DNA of 64,000 nt from Glandiceps talaboti (taxonomy: Eukaryota > Hemichordata > Enteropneusta > Spengelidae): NCBI RefSeq assembly GCF_964340395.1, contig NC_135550.1, positions 18,089,484 to 18,153,483 of the forward strand, in the 5' to 3' direction. A model generated the notes under the pieces. It searched no databases and had not been told where the DNA came from. It saw only the letters and a list, made by a program, of their open reading frames with translations. The position numbers and the translations under genes were made by a program. Shown piece by piece: positions 46,478 to 58,600 of the stretch (within the stretch, counting starts at the first letter, position 1; each line of letters begins with the position of its first letter).

Positions 46478-46808
46478 GTGTGACTAGACTTGTGAATTCC
46501 ATAGTGTGTCTATCATGGTTTGTTGGGAGTGTGACTAGAGTGGTGGATTCCATAGTGTGTCTATCATGGGTTGCTGGAAATATGACAGTGTGACTTGAGT
46601 GGTGGATTCCAAATGGCATAGTGTGTCTATCATGGTTTGTTGGGAGTGTGACAGTGTGACTTGAGTGGTGGATTCCATAGTGTGTCTATCATGGTTTGTT
46701 GGGAGTGTGACTTAAGTGGTGGATTCCATAGTGTGCCTGTCATGGTTTGTTCGGTGTATGACAGCATGATGTCACTACAGTGGTGGATTCCAAAGTGTGT
46801 TGGTCATT
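46478..46808 (+). repeat. Minisatellite, about six units of 50-65 bases
   Basis: The unit reads roughly GTGTGACTTGAGTGGTGGATTCCATAGTGTGTCTATCATGG, then TTTGTTGGGA. Units vary by small insertions (for example GACAGTGTGACTT). Confidence 0.85.
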
Positions 46809-46940
46809 GGATGGGGTTGCACAAATGCTTAGATATTACAAACTGATGGAAAAGAAAAGCTACAATATTATATTTCACTGAAGTCTGACACAATGTAATG
46901 GATTACCCATACTAACTAATATACCATATATACCAAATGT

Positions 46941-46964
46941 ATGTACATGCATGCATGCATACAC

Positions 46965-47007
<43 letters not shown>

Positions 47008-47156
47008 GATGCATGCACACATGCATGCCTACATACATACATACATACATACATACATACATACATACATACATACATACATACAAACATACACACACAC
47101 ACACATACATACATACATACATACATACATACATACATACATACATACACACTCAC
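46941..47156. repeat. (CA)n and (CATA)n compound microsatellite
   Basis: A CA run of about 18 units, then two long CATA runs separated by a second CA tract. The reading frames across it are low-complexity artefacts. Confidence 0.97.
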
Positions 47157-47785
47157 TAATTCATGCATGTCATAGACAGAAAACTCTTTTGCAAGTACTT
47201 AACATGACACTAAATATGACACTTTGCATTCATTAAAGTTAATTCTTCATAAAGCCAATATTTGTATTTTCTAAAGCTTTTTTTTCTGTAAATTAATCTT
47301 ACTGTAATTACCAGTACAATTTGGTAGACACACAAAAAAACAAACTTACAATGCCCTGGTACATTCAACTAGCAGAAAAAGCATCTATTTGGAATAGCAG
47401 TTGCAATATTAAACTTACTGGAAGACTCAATAAATTATACCACTAATAAAATCAAATAAAAACCCTGTATTGAAACATAAAATGTACTCTGTACTGTCAG
47501 AACCAAGGGACATACAGTAATGGGCTATTTTTTTTAGTAAACATAAGTACATCTATAAACATTTTTAAATACTTTCATTAAAATAATAAACTCTTTTTCA
47601 TTTTTCCATGTAATTCCCTCATAATGTATATATTGCTATTGTTTGTCTGTGAGCCATGGCAAGTTTCACGTCTCATGTCATAACGTACGACAGCTTTTAA
47701 CTTTTTGAAGACTAAAACAGAACAGACTATAGTACTAAGTATTTTTTTGTATCTTTCCTCTTTTCCTACTGTAAGTACATGTTAT

Positions 47786-50700
47786 CTATACTTTGGTTTC
47801 AACATTGTCCTGTAGTGCTTGTTCTTGCAGCTTTTTTTGTTTCAGTCTTTTTTCCATTTCTTTGAGTAGTGCCAACCTATATGCTTCGTATCCCATGACA
47901 ATGGATTCTGCTTCTTCCTTGTACAGTCTAGTTAGCATTCCTTGAAAACAGTCCAATTCTGGGTGCCGGAATAATTCCCATTTGAGTTTGTGGTCATGTG
48001 AGTGTGGCGCTGTGGCATATACTTTCAACCAGTGAGGAATTTCTGAAAAAGAGAATCATTGCACAACATGACAAATCAAATATATTCAGAATTTGTGACT
48101 AATAAATGTGACCACTAAATAGATTCAATTGTACATTGTGATTGAGAACTTAACATTTGAATTTAATTTTAAAACCAAAATTAATTTCATTTTCTGTGTG
48201 TACACATTTTTAAAAAAAATCCTCCTATCAATCATTCAATAGTAAATTTGTCATAAAGAATTCTAAATATTTTAGGGAATATTTGCATATTGACACAAGT
48301 TAGTAACTGATTAGTTCATACAAATCATATATCAAGTATAAAGGTAAGGATTTTGTGGTCACCAAACAGTGGATTCAGTTACTTACCAGTATAAAGGTAA
48401 GGGTTTGGCGGTACCCAAACTGTGGATTCTGTACTAGTTTGTTCACTGCCTTGTCCTTGTTCATACTGGTATAATGGCGGGGGAGGAAGTGGCAGTGGTA
48501 ATTCTGGATTCCCAGCCATGGCATGTGTAGGATTGAGTCTGGCAATACTAGGTGCATTAGGATGTCTGTATTGAGCTTTCTTGGCCATGTGACTGCAATG
48601 GGAACAATAGTATACTATTTACTATCAATGTGAAACTGTTCATAGCCTAGAAAAAAAACTTATTCTGATTTAAGTCATACTCTTGTTTATATATCATGGC
48701 GAAATTCTCAATATATTCAGAATATAATGCATAACATAATTAATAAAATATAATTTACCACATTCATCAGGGCCTGTCTTGCTATTTTGAATATTACCTT
48801 GGCTTAGATTTGATCAAATCAAATAACTGAGTAATTTAGAATATAAACTGTACACTGCACATACGACAGAAAACTCTACTACAACAGTTCTCATTAAAAC
48901 CAGTCAATGTATTTTGTTAAGTATGAGTGAGATCACATAATTTCTAAAAATCTATAGTGTTGTTTTAGCCCTATTTTGCTGACTATACCATGTACTCCCA
49001 AAGCCTATATTTGTGTTTATCTGGGGCACTCTCTTATGACACTTTTTTTTCAAAAATGCAAAGTAGGTAGCCAGATCATGGAGTATTGAAAATTACATGC
49101 AATATAAAACAAGAAGTATAGCATAAATAAAGAAAATGACAGAATGTAACTTACTTCACATAGTATACTCCATATTCTGGGGCTTCAACTTTTTCCCATC
49201 CTGGAGGAAGGCCTTCCCTTTCCAGAGGATGATTCCAGTGAGTTGTTTTAGTATTATGACTAATGTCAAAAAGTAAAGAAGAAGTCACTCACAGTCACTA
49301 TCAGGCATTTCTGCTAGCTGAATCGTGATTAGTCTATCAGTGTCACATGATTGAACTCAATGATATCTGAACTGTGATTAGTGACAGTCTATCAGTGTCA
49401 CATGACTGAACTCAATGGTATCAGTGTGTTCTTCTTACTAAGTATCAGCCCTTACTGTTAGTTGAATTACCATTGGTCAATTAGTAACACGTGATTGGTG
49501 TATTATTTTAATAAATGAAAGAGGAACAATTACATATCAGCTTTTCTAGCCTCATTTGAGCCGAAATTGGAGATCTTTTATAAAATTCACAAATTGAAGG
49601 AGCGGTATTGAAAATTCCTACAAAAGCAAAGCACTGAAAACACATTTTAGTCATCAATGAGTTGAGTTCAGGGGTTATGCGTGGTGCATCTTCCAGTGCA
49701 CATGTTTTAGGGTGTCTACCAAAAAAAAAAGAGTTTGATATTAAATGCAAAAATTTCATGGTTTTCCACAGATCATATGTAATGTCAAGGTAATTGGTTT
49801 GATCTCTTCTCTTGCACTGGTTTGTTGCTTAGTAACCATTCTGTTGTGTGGGGAAGACCCCAAGGTGTGCAGGGGCTCAGAAGATTGCTGTGTTTTACTC
49901 AGCAACAGGGAATTAGAAAGAGAAATAAATTGGTATGAGAAAACAGATCAAAACAAGATATACCTGAGGATTAACACATGAAGTTTGAAAAAAAACACAC
50001 ATGAAAATTTTGAATTTAATGTCAAATTCTTGTTTGTAAACATCCCACCACATCTGCATACTAGAAAATGTGCTGTGTGTGTACAACCCGAGCTTTAACG
50101 TACCCGTGTAAAATTCTCATTAAACTCTAAAATTCATAATTTTACTCACTCAACATAGAATTTTTTTCCATTGATTGTTCTAGCTACAGTCCACCCAGCT
50201 GGAAGTGGTAATTCATCAGGCTGAGATGAACTTCCTGAAAGACAAAAGTTAGATTGCTTTGCGTGACTTTTAATTTTCTTATCATAACATAAAGTAATAT
50301 GCTCCCCTCAAAATTTTTTTTAAATAAATATAATCTGAAGTAGAGAAAAATCATAGGTTGCCATGGAAATAATTAATTGGTTTGATTAGCACTAAATGAG
50401 TGCAAAACACGGTATGAATATTTTTGAATATTTTATTCTAGTATGTGAAACAAGACCATGCTACTACATGCAAATCACAATGCTGTTTGCACCTAGTGAA
50501 TATTTCATAACAGAAGCAATGCCACAATTAAACCAAAAAGTATCACTTTTAGTCTGTATTGCAATGTATAGAATGACCAGCTCCCAACATTTCACTTCAT
50601 ACAAGTAGCTTGATATTTTGCCCTTTTAGAGCTCATAGAATCTAGAAAGCAGTCAAATCTATTTTGAAATTCATTTTCTTTCTGGATCCTTCAAAACCTG

Positions 50701-53700
50701 CTCACAAACTGCACTGCTGGTTATGTTGATGAATGATGTCATGTGATTAGACTGAAAGACTGGTCACTGTGGGTGCCCCACATCATGCTGTAGTTGGAAG
50801 TGAGTGACACTATAATGTGGGGTGCCCACAGTGATGAATCTTGCGGTCTAAGCAACACATACTGTAGAGCACCAACAAGGATGATTCTGGGCTAATCTTT
50901 GAGTCTAGTGATGTGATGTGATGTGATTGTACACTAACCTACAGATGTTATATCATCAAGTTCTTTGTACGGCTGTTCTGTTTCATATTGTGCTGGCTGC
51001 ATGCATTCGAGTTTGTCCTCAAAGTTACTACTGCAAGCATCTACACGGTGACAGGCAAAAATCATACACAGCACACAAAAACCAGACAGTGTCAAAATCA
51101 TAAATGATAATAATAAATAAAGAGAAACAATGAATGGATCATGCATGAACAAGTGGACTGTATGATACATCAGTAATGGTACTTTCTTGTTTGTTGCATT
51201 TTGAATAATCATGGGGTTTCAATTACAGTATTGTTCATCTCTGCCTTTCAAGTCAGAGCATCTAATGCTGCATATGTTAGCATGCCTCCACAAGATTAAC
51301 CTGATTGGCTGCCATCAACAACTCAATGTCCAATTGGGTGTCTTGTTGCAACTAGATAGCGTAGGCTCATTTTCACAAAAACCTATCTACTAAGCAATGC
51401 GGTCTGTATGGGTATAGTGCTGATGGAAGCACCTTGCAACTATTTCAATGTTGGAGGCAGCCATTTTGAAATAATGCAGTCAACATGGGAGGATGATGAC
51501 AGTATAATAGGAATGCTATCATTAATCAATCTGTTGGTGGATAAAAGGAATCTAGTAAATGTTTGGGGTCATGCTAACATAATAGAGATATCAAGGTTTA
51601 TCGTTGCTTGATACAATTGCAAGAAAGTGCCAACACAGATCATGTGAACAGTCAGTATGTATTCAAAAACTGTGACTGATGCAGTGCTCTTGTTGAAAAT
51701 GTCATGCTATTGTGGAATGATGTCTTCCTCTATAACCATGAGTGATGTAGTACATGGTATGTTTGTATGTGAAATTCATAAAATGCATTAACAGTGGTTG
51801 TGTTAAACTGCAGCCCCTGGTCTACGCCAAAATATATGGTTAAACCCATCAAACAGAATACAAAGTGCACCACAATATGAATTATCAATACATACAAGGT
51901 TGACATGATGTGTGTATACAGTGTTGCTAAGATTGAGTGGTGATAGTGCTATGGAGTTGACACTGCGAGGCCAGCAGATATCATTGCTTCATTGATTTAC
52001 AAACCAACCAATCCATCCATCATAATATTATTTTTAACAAAACAAAGATTAGGACACAACTACATACCTGAAGCTGCACTCTGAGAATATAAACTAAAAG
52101 TACTATTAGTTCTGCTATCACCTTTGGAATACTCTGTAACAGAATTAGAAATAAATACACTGCAACTAATGACTACAATTCTAGGTATAATTCTACACAA
52201 GTATAAATTGTAAACTTCTACCATCACAAAAATATTTGTATTTTTGAAGCAGATAGTATACACACAATACATTGTTTAGTTCTGATAGTGTACATAAGTC
52301 TTTTTTAAAACTAGGAAGGGTCAGTATATTATTTTTTTCTCTTTCTATTTTGGGGTCATGATGTTTTTTTTGTGTGTATTATATTTTCAAAATATCCTAC
52401 GTTCACAATAGTTTTGCTTTCGAGACACTTTTTTCAAACTATCATTAAAAAAAGTTTATGATCACCAGAGAAAACACTAGGTAAATAATAATTATTATTA
52501 TTTCTTTAAAAAATGCCTTCCATGTAAAAAGACATCTCAAGGTACTGTATAACAACAATCATAAAATGTACAGTAAAAATCACTAAAATCAGAATCCAAA
52601 AAATGTGAGGGAAAAAATGAACAGTACAATTTACAAATGCTAAATATCAATGACTATAAAGGTCTTGTTAAAATAGGAGCAGCTACTTTGCATAATATGA
52701 ACTTTCTAAAAATGTTCAGTTTTTAGTTAGACCATACTTAAAAACATTCAAATTATTTGCACAACAGAGTTCTTGCGGTAGCTGTGACAAATAAATTCTA
52801 ATATTACCCATAACTAGAAGCTCAGAATATACTTTGAAACAATGCATACGAAGAAATAAGCATGACTTGGTAATCTTTCGAATATTGCAATACCGTTATA
52901 GTGATGGCATAACAAACTACAACACCAAGTTACAAATTTACCCAGATATATAGCTAAGGAATAAAGAATTCAGTTGGCAATTAGCACAACACTTAGAGAC
53001 TTTGGAAACAGTTTTGCTGGAGTCACTATATGAGTTACAAGTGCAACCCTACTGTATGGGATAAACCATTTCATGTAAAGGTTGTACACATTTGTAGTAT
53101 TCTTACCACTATTGCTGACACCATCTGACGTTCTTTCACTTCTACTGTCTGATGTATGAGATGATGGTGGTGAAATATCAGATATTGATGTCCTCTCAGG
53201 ACCAAGTCTGCCATAGGAATGTTGTAAAGCTGGCGGTGTTCCTGGTGTAGGAGATTCACTGGAATTGGGTGCAGCACGACGTGTTGGAGCATGGCGTACC
53301 ACTGGGGACATGTAATCTGACAAATTATTGGAACACAAAGAAAGTGACTTTATTCAGATGTCTTATAATGTAAACACATCACTTTGTACATTGGTAGACT
53401 GTTTTTACAAAAGGATGACAGTAATATTATAAATTTCTTGTATGTGGCCAGGTCTACTGGTTTGACATGTTTAATTTTTTGTTCTTATACATGTAGTTAA
53501 TTATGAATTCCAAACCATGAATTAAAATAACATTTAACAAAACAACCATGAGTGTACTATGTCACTTCAACGGCTAACACTAACAGTGAGCATATCAATG
53601 TGTGTACTATGTCACTTTATTCAAATCTCAATGGCTAACACTAACAGTGAACAGATCAATGTGTGTACATTTTACTGTCACTTCAATCAAATCTCAATGG

Positions 53701-54924
53701 CTAACACTAACAGTGAGCATATCAATGTGTGTACTATGTCGCGTTAATCAAATTTCAATTGATAACAGTGAGCATATCAATGTATGTACTATGTCACTTT
53801 AATCAATTTTCAACAGTTAACAGTGAGCATATTTATAGTTCTGGAAATACGCTCTTCAAATAACTCTGACACATCTGTTCTTCCGCTATGGTTCCTTCCC
53901 TATAAAAACCCCAAGACTACACATTATATTCCAGTGCATGGATTTTGGGTAAAAAACAACCACCAAAAACCTTGCTTGTGACTATAATGAATAAAGAGAT
54001 GTTTACTGCATTTACCCTACATCTTGTCATTTCTTGTCTAATGTTCAATTGCTTCAAATAGAGAAGACATAGGTTAATTTTCCATTTTTATCAAGGACTT
54101 TAACATGGATCTTGATGGTTCTTAAAACATTTCTTATATTTTCCGGGGTTTTGATATAGAGGAACCATAGCAGAGTAGCATAGAGTGGAGATGGTTGGAG
54201 TTATCAGAGTGCATATTACCAGAGCTTTGAGCATGTGACTGTCAATGCACCGTCACTCTCATTTCTGTGGTAATTTTAACTAGATGATAAAACCCAAATG
54301 GTGATATTTACAACGTAAAATTTTGGTTTCCTTAAAAAAAATCAACTTAATGAGATGCAATTTCAAAAAAATACAAAGACATTGTGTACATTTCAACTAA
54401 AAAATTGTTTAATGTTATGAAAACTACCGGTAGTCTGTATTTACTCCTTTACACAAATAGTCATTATTTTGTTATGAAATGTTCAAAAACTTCTATGGTT
54501 CAAAATATAAACTTACAACATTGGGATAGACAAAGACTGACATCACTGATCTGTTATCACATTGTATTGTCAGTGAGAATGCCACCACCCAGACTGGGCT
54601 GAGTGTATATCAATAATCATGACAAATAAAATGTCATGGTGTGTTTTGATAACAAGCTCACCTTTTCATACCAATCAACTACTACTATATTCAACCTTTG
54701 TTTGGCGGAATAGGATAAACTTTTATTATGCAAGGCATTATCCGAGACCTTGGTGTAGTTTACCCGATGCATTCAATGTTGTACTTTCCCTTTCAATGGC
54801 CCTACACAACACGTATTTATAAACATTACTCACCCTTCATCCAAGGCGAAGTTTCTTTCTTTATGTAACGTCCAACCAAGCCCTCACTTATACTCGATTT
54901 GGGTTCTTTCTTTCTTGACAACAT
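47786..54924 (-). CDS. SAV1: Salvador homologue, Hippo pathway scaffold
   Basis: Exons in transcript order: 54924-54834, 53316-53107, 52133-52068, 51040-50939, 50234-50150, 49259-49155, 48592-48387, 48042-47786; 373 aa (human 383). The start MLSRKKEPK...GRYIKKETSPW matches human MLSRKKTKN...GKYVKKETSPL. Residues about 30-160 are Ser/Pro-rich and poorly conserved. WW1: LPLPAGWTVARTINGKKFYV, then DHNTKTTHWNHP (165-196). WW2: LEREGLPPGWEKVEAPEYGV to AQYRHP (197-231), with Tyr instead of the second Trp, as in human. Then comes a Pro-rich linker with a PPPP run, the conserved VPPNPY, and the C-terminal SARAH coiled coil (exon 8, about 305-355), which binds the MST/Hippo kinase. SAV1 brings the kinase to LATS at membranes. 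It diverges from RSPH4A. Intron 7 begins with a degenerate copy of the exon 7 end. Confidence 0.97.
48336..48432 (-). repeat. 53-bp tandem duplication of the SAV1 exon 7 3' end
   Basis: The exon 7 end (48432-48389, minus strand GAATCCACAGTTTGGGTACC and onward through CTTACCTTTATAC) recurs in intron 7 at 48379-48336 with about eight differences. The intronic copy lacks the GT donor (TTGATA in its place) and has a stop, so it is a decayed duplicate. Confidence 0.8.
49323..49425. repeat. Short tandem duplication in SAV1 intron 5
   Basis: GTGATTAGT...CTATCAGTGTCACATGA, then TGAACTCAATG, occurs twice at a spacing of about 57-60 bases. Confidence 0.7.
50746..50852. mobile_element. Fold-back element (family F)
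   Basis: Inverted arms of about 40 bases around a loop of about 25: TTAGACTGAAAGACTGGTCA then CTGTGGGTGCCCCACATCAT on the left, reversed on the right (ATAATGTGGGGTGCCCACAG to CGGTCTAA). Located in SAV1 intron 4, about 90 bases downstream of exon 4's low-coordinate end. Confidence 0.65.
53548..53835 (+). repeat. Minisatellite, about five units of 45-65 bases
   Basis: The theme is CTAACACTAACAGTGAGCAT then ATCAATGTGTGTACTATGTC and ACTTTAATCAAATCTCAATG. Units to the right lose the CTAACACT part. Located in SAV1 intron 1. Confidence 0.85.
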
Positions 54925-55603
54925 CCTTGTCCTTGAAGAAAATGTGAATCGAAGAGTTTGTAATCCTTAGATTGCGTTCATCTTAAATACAAATAGGAAA
55001 CACGTCCAATTTGCCGTGGGTCTTGCCCTCGATATTTTACTCGATTGTACCTGCGGGTGCATCAATTTGTCCGCTAAGTGACCCTTTCTTTCGATGTCGA
55101 TTTCTCCTGCAATCTCTCTTATCCCATACTCCAAACGCTATAATGTAATCACAGGGGATAAATCATCGAGGTATGAGGTAAATCGCAAGAACAATTCCCC
55201 GTCAAAATGTTTTAAAATGATGTTCTGATAACCTGTAGAACGTCAGTATCAATACGAGATCGAGAGGCAGCAGCTGCTACGGTGGCTAAAGTCGATGTGA
55301 AATGCGCCCTCTTCGACAGACTTTGGATGAACGCAGGAATTGATGACGTCTTGCCCTTCTGCTGTCGACGGCCTTCTATTTACAGCCGACACATCGCATA
55401 GCAACTGACTGCAAGCAAACAGGTAACACTCAGTTCGCTTGAATCTGTTCGGTGTTGGATGTTAGGCACTCTTTGCTCTCCCAGTAATTATTTTTCTGTG
55501 CCACAAACATACGAAAAGGTTATTTTAAGGAAAAACTGTCGTGATTTGCTGACAATAGGCCACATTTAGTGATTTTTGACCTTTCTCTTTAGTGGACTGC
55601 AAG
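54925..55603. promoter_or_regulatory. Bidirectional promoter region SAV1 / RSPH4A
   Basis: 679 bases between divergent start codons, visibly richer in CpG than its surroundings (for example around 54990-55080 and 55250-55400). An AGCAAC half X-box at 55400-55405 could serve the ciliary gene. A leftward leader for SAV1 and a rightward leader for RSPH4A (a TTCTCTTTAG acceptor-like stretch just before 55592) must both fit here. Confidence 0.5.
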
Positions 55604-58600
55604 ATGTCGACGACAGAGGAAACAGAGCAACCAGCCGCTGTTGAGGCAACAGAAACCACAGAAACTCCTGCAGTTACAGAAGAACCCAAACCTGCAACCC
55701 CAAAAGCTGCTACACCTCAGGCTGGAACACCTGCCGCTGTTGGTACTCCGCGTGGTTCAGTTGCTGCTTCTCCACAAAACCCGAGCCTAAACCTCAACCC
55801 AAAAGAACAAGAATTTATGAATGCTAAAGCGTATCTCTTGACAGCAAGCACCAAAACAAATGTTAATTTGTAAGTATATCCATCACTATCGCTCACTTAC
55901 TCGTGTATTTTCAGTTTGGATCAAATTATACATTTCACAACAATGTATGTTTAAACATCTAGGCATGCACTTTGATGGTAACCAAGCCATAGGAATTGTT
56001 GTTTTCATTACATGCCACTTTTGTCCAAATTGCAAAAGTTGTATTGGTGCTTCATAAGCTATAACTTTGTTTAAATACCCTAAAATTGGAAGCAAAAAAC
56101 AACATATGTATATTGTAACTACAATCTTTGTTATTCTTCCCACAGATATGACCATCTTAGTGTAGTTCTGAACAAAATTTTAGATGAAAGACCCCTAAAT
56201 GTTGTAGGTAAGTGTGAATCATACGTCTCAAATACTTTTTAAAACAAAGGTAGTATAGGAATGCAATCATGTGCAATTCAAGGTTTGAGGTGAACAAATT
56301 CTGAAGTGAAAATTAGATAATGATTTTGACTATATAGTATATAGCACCAAAAGAAACAAAACAATCATAGTATTCTTATTCCTTACAATATTTTGTTACC
56401 TAAATCTATTCCAGATGTCTTTGAAGATATTAGTAAAGACTGCAAAAGGGACAAATTTACATCAAACGTTGACACCATCCAGGACAAAGCTGACAGATCG
56501 AGTGAAGTCGAATTAGCAGAAGTCCAGAAACCTTTATTTGAGGTAAGTGTGCACAGTAATTTACCTAATTGAAGACATCTCAAATATTATGCAATTTATA
56601 TTTGTTATGGGAATGTTTTGGCATTGCTATGATCATACTGTTGGATGGAATATCTTCTATTGTTTGGGGAAAAAAACAATTGTATGGATTTGACAATTTA
56701 TAGTTTACTCTTTGTGCATTTGGTTAAAAAGTAGTAGCTGCAGACAGAGTGAATTGTTATTATTTATTATTAATATATCCATTATTGTTTCAGGTGTTTT
56801 TTCTACTCATTGCAAAGTTCCTGTTAGACTATAATGATAGCGTAATCGAGTTTTGACCTGTTTTCCCTACAAGATCCCTACTCGAATGACAATGTTGAAC
56901 ATGTTATCAAATTTCATATTACTCTATCAGAATTTTCTAACTAGAACCGTGTAATGTAACATTTTTTCATGTATTCATTTGTGTACCTCTGTGCACCTCT
57001 TTCTTGCTTCTAAAATACTTTCGTGGTTATACTTTGCATGTCTCTATCATATCATAGTCATAACTTCAAAACTTCAATCACTAAACTCACTTTATTCAGA
57101 ATCTAGACTTATTCTTAATCATTTACTTAGGTTGGAGACAATGGAAATCGCGCAAAGCTGACAGATAAATACTCATTATCAACAATACAATTCTTGAAGG
57201 TATTTTCAAGCCATACTTGTCATGTGATATCTATTCCTATATGATATCCATCGTCATTCCCAACCATGAACGTACACAGTTCACTATTGCATGGCCTCCT
57301 GGCCCATCCATTCTTCCAACCTTTTCTTGGCGTGACCATTTCATAGTACTGTCTCTGTACTGTCAGGTATATGGTATTTGTGGCTTATTGTCAAATCATC
57401 ATACTAAAAAGAAAGAGAAAGTCAACCTAAAATGTTAAATTTGTTTTCTTTACAGAAAAATGCAGAGGAAGGTGCAGAAGTCGAAACTGAAGAAGAAGTT
57501 GAAACCCCATTACCAAACCTGCCAGAGATAATGTACCATTTTGAACAAGCAGATGTAAGTCTTTAATATAAACATCTGGATATATCATTGTTTGAATTTT
57601 AAAGGAGAAACTCTTTTCAACTTGAAAGAATTAACACAGTCAACTTCTTTGACATGTAAGGCCGGGTTTCAATTCCAAGTTCTCGCATTAGTGTTAGCGT
57701 ACCAGTGGAGCCATGAGAATATTATCCATCCTAATCCTGAACTGGGCCTTTAACTATGTTTTTTACTGTCCATACTGAAACATTAGATCCATGAATTTCA
57801 TGACATCTGACTCATGCTTGTTGTTGTTGTTGGTGTATTTCTTCAGATTGGTGTCAGCAGAGAAGAAATGATGCGTATTTACTTGGCATTGAAAAATCTG
57901 GTAGACAACCATCCATTACAGAGTTGTAGATTCTGGGGTAAAATGCTTGGAACTGAAAAAAATTACATCATTGCTGAAGTTGAATATAGAGAAGGAGAAG
58001 AGGAGGAGGAAGAAGAGGAAGAGGTAAACAAATATTTAACCTTTGACCTGTCATTTGCATTATTTTGAATCAACACTTCTGGCCTTCTTCCACAATCAAC
58101 AAGTTAAGTCATACCATAATTCAGTATGAATTGAAATGCTAGATTCTAAAACATTCATGTAACTCAAAAGTGATTTAATCTGAAGATGTATTCTCAAAAC
58201 ACTTTACTGTGCATAGGAATGTCAGTTGTTATTAGGCAAAAGAGTGTCATTTAACTCTTCATTTTACTGATTTCCAATGTTTTAGACAAGTTGATATATT
58301 TTTAATAGTACTGTACATGAAAATACTTGCTGAAGAAAATAAGTAACATTTTGAGAATGTCTAAACATGGCAAATTATAACCATCAATGAATCATTCTAC
58401 TTCTCAGGAAGCAGAAGCTGAAGAGCAAACTGAGAAAGAAGATGAAGAAGGCGGTGAAGAAGGAGGTATGAATCTTTTGAAATGTCAAAATGTCTACAAT
58501 ATACATGCTTTTATCTTTGAAGTGTACTTAAACTTTACAAAGAAATGGATAAAATGTACTTTCTTGTGGTCTGATTGTTTGTAAAGGTCTGTTGAAAGAA

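Larger units (their letters stand above)
42000..47785. other. DUF4200 gene 3' UTR, intergenic repeats, SAV1 3' flank
   Basis: 42000 to about 42820 is the probable 3' UTR (AATAAA 42797-42802), including a G-rich stretch at 42473-42503. The rest holds the family A array (44241-44515), a further family A copy (44952-45035), a six-unit tandem array (46478-46808) and CA/CATA microsatellites (46941-47156). SAV1's 3' UTR must lie just left of 47786; I could not choose a polyadenylation signal. No coding sequence recognised. Confidence 0.6.

Noticed and set aside
46875-47236. Several overlapping frames rich in His, Thr, Tyr or Cys, Val, Met.
   Set aside because: Pure translation of CA and CATA microsatellites.
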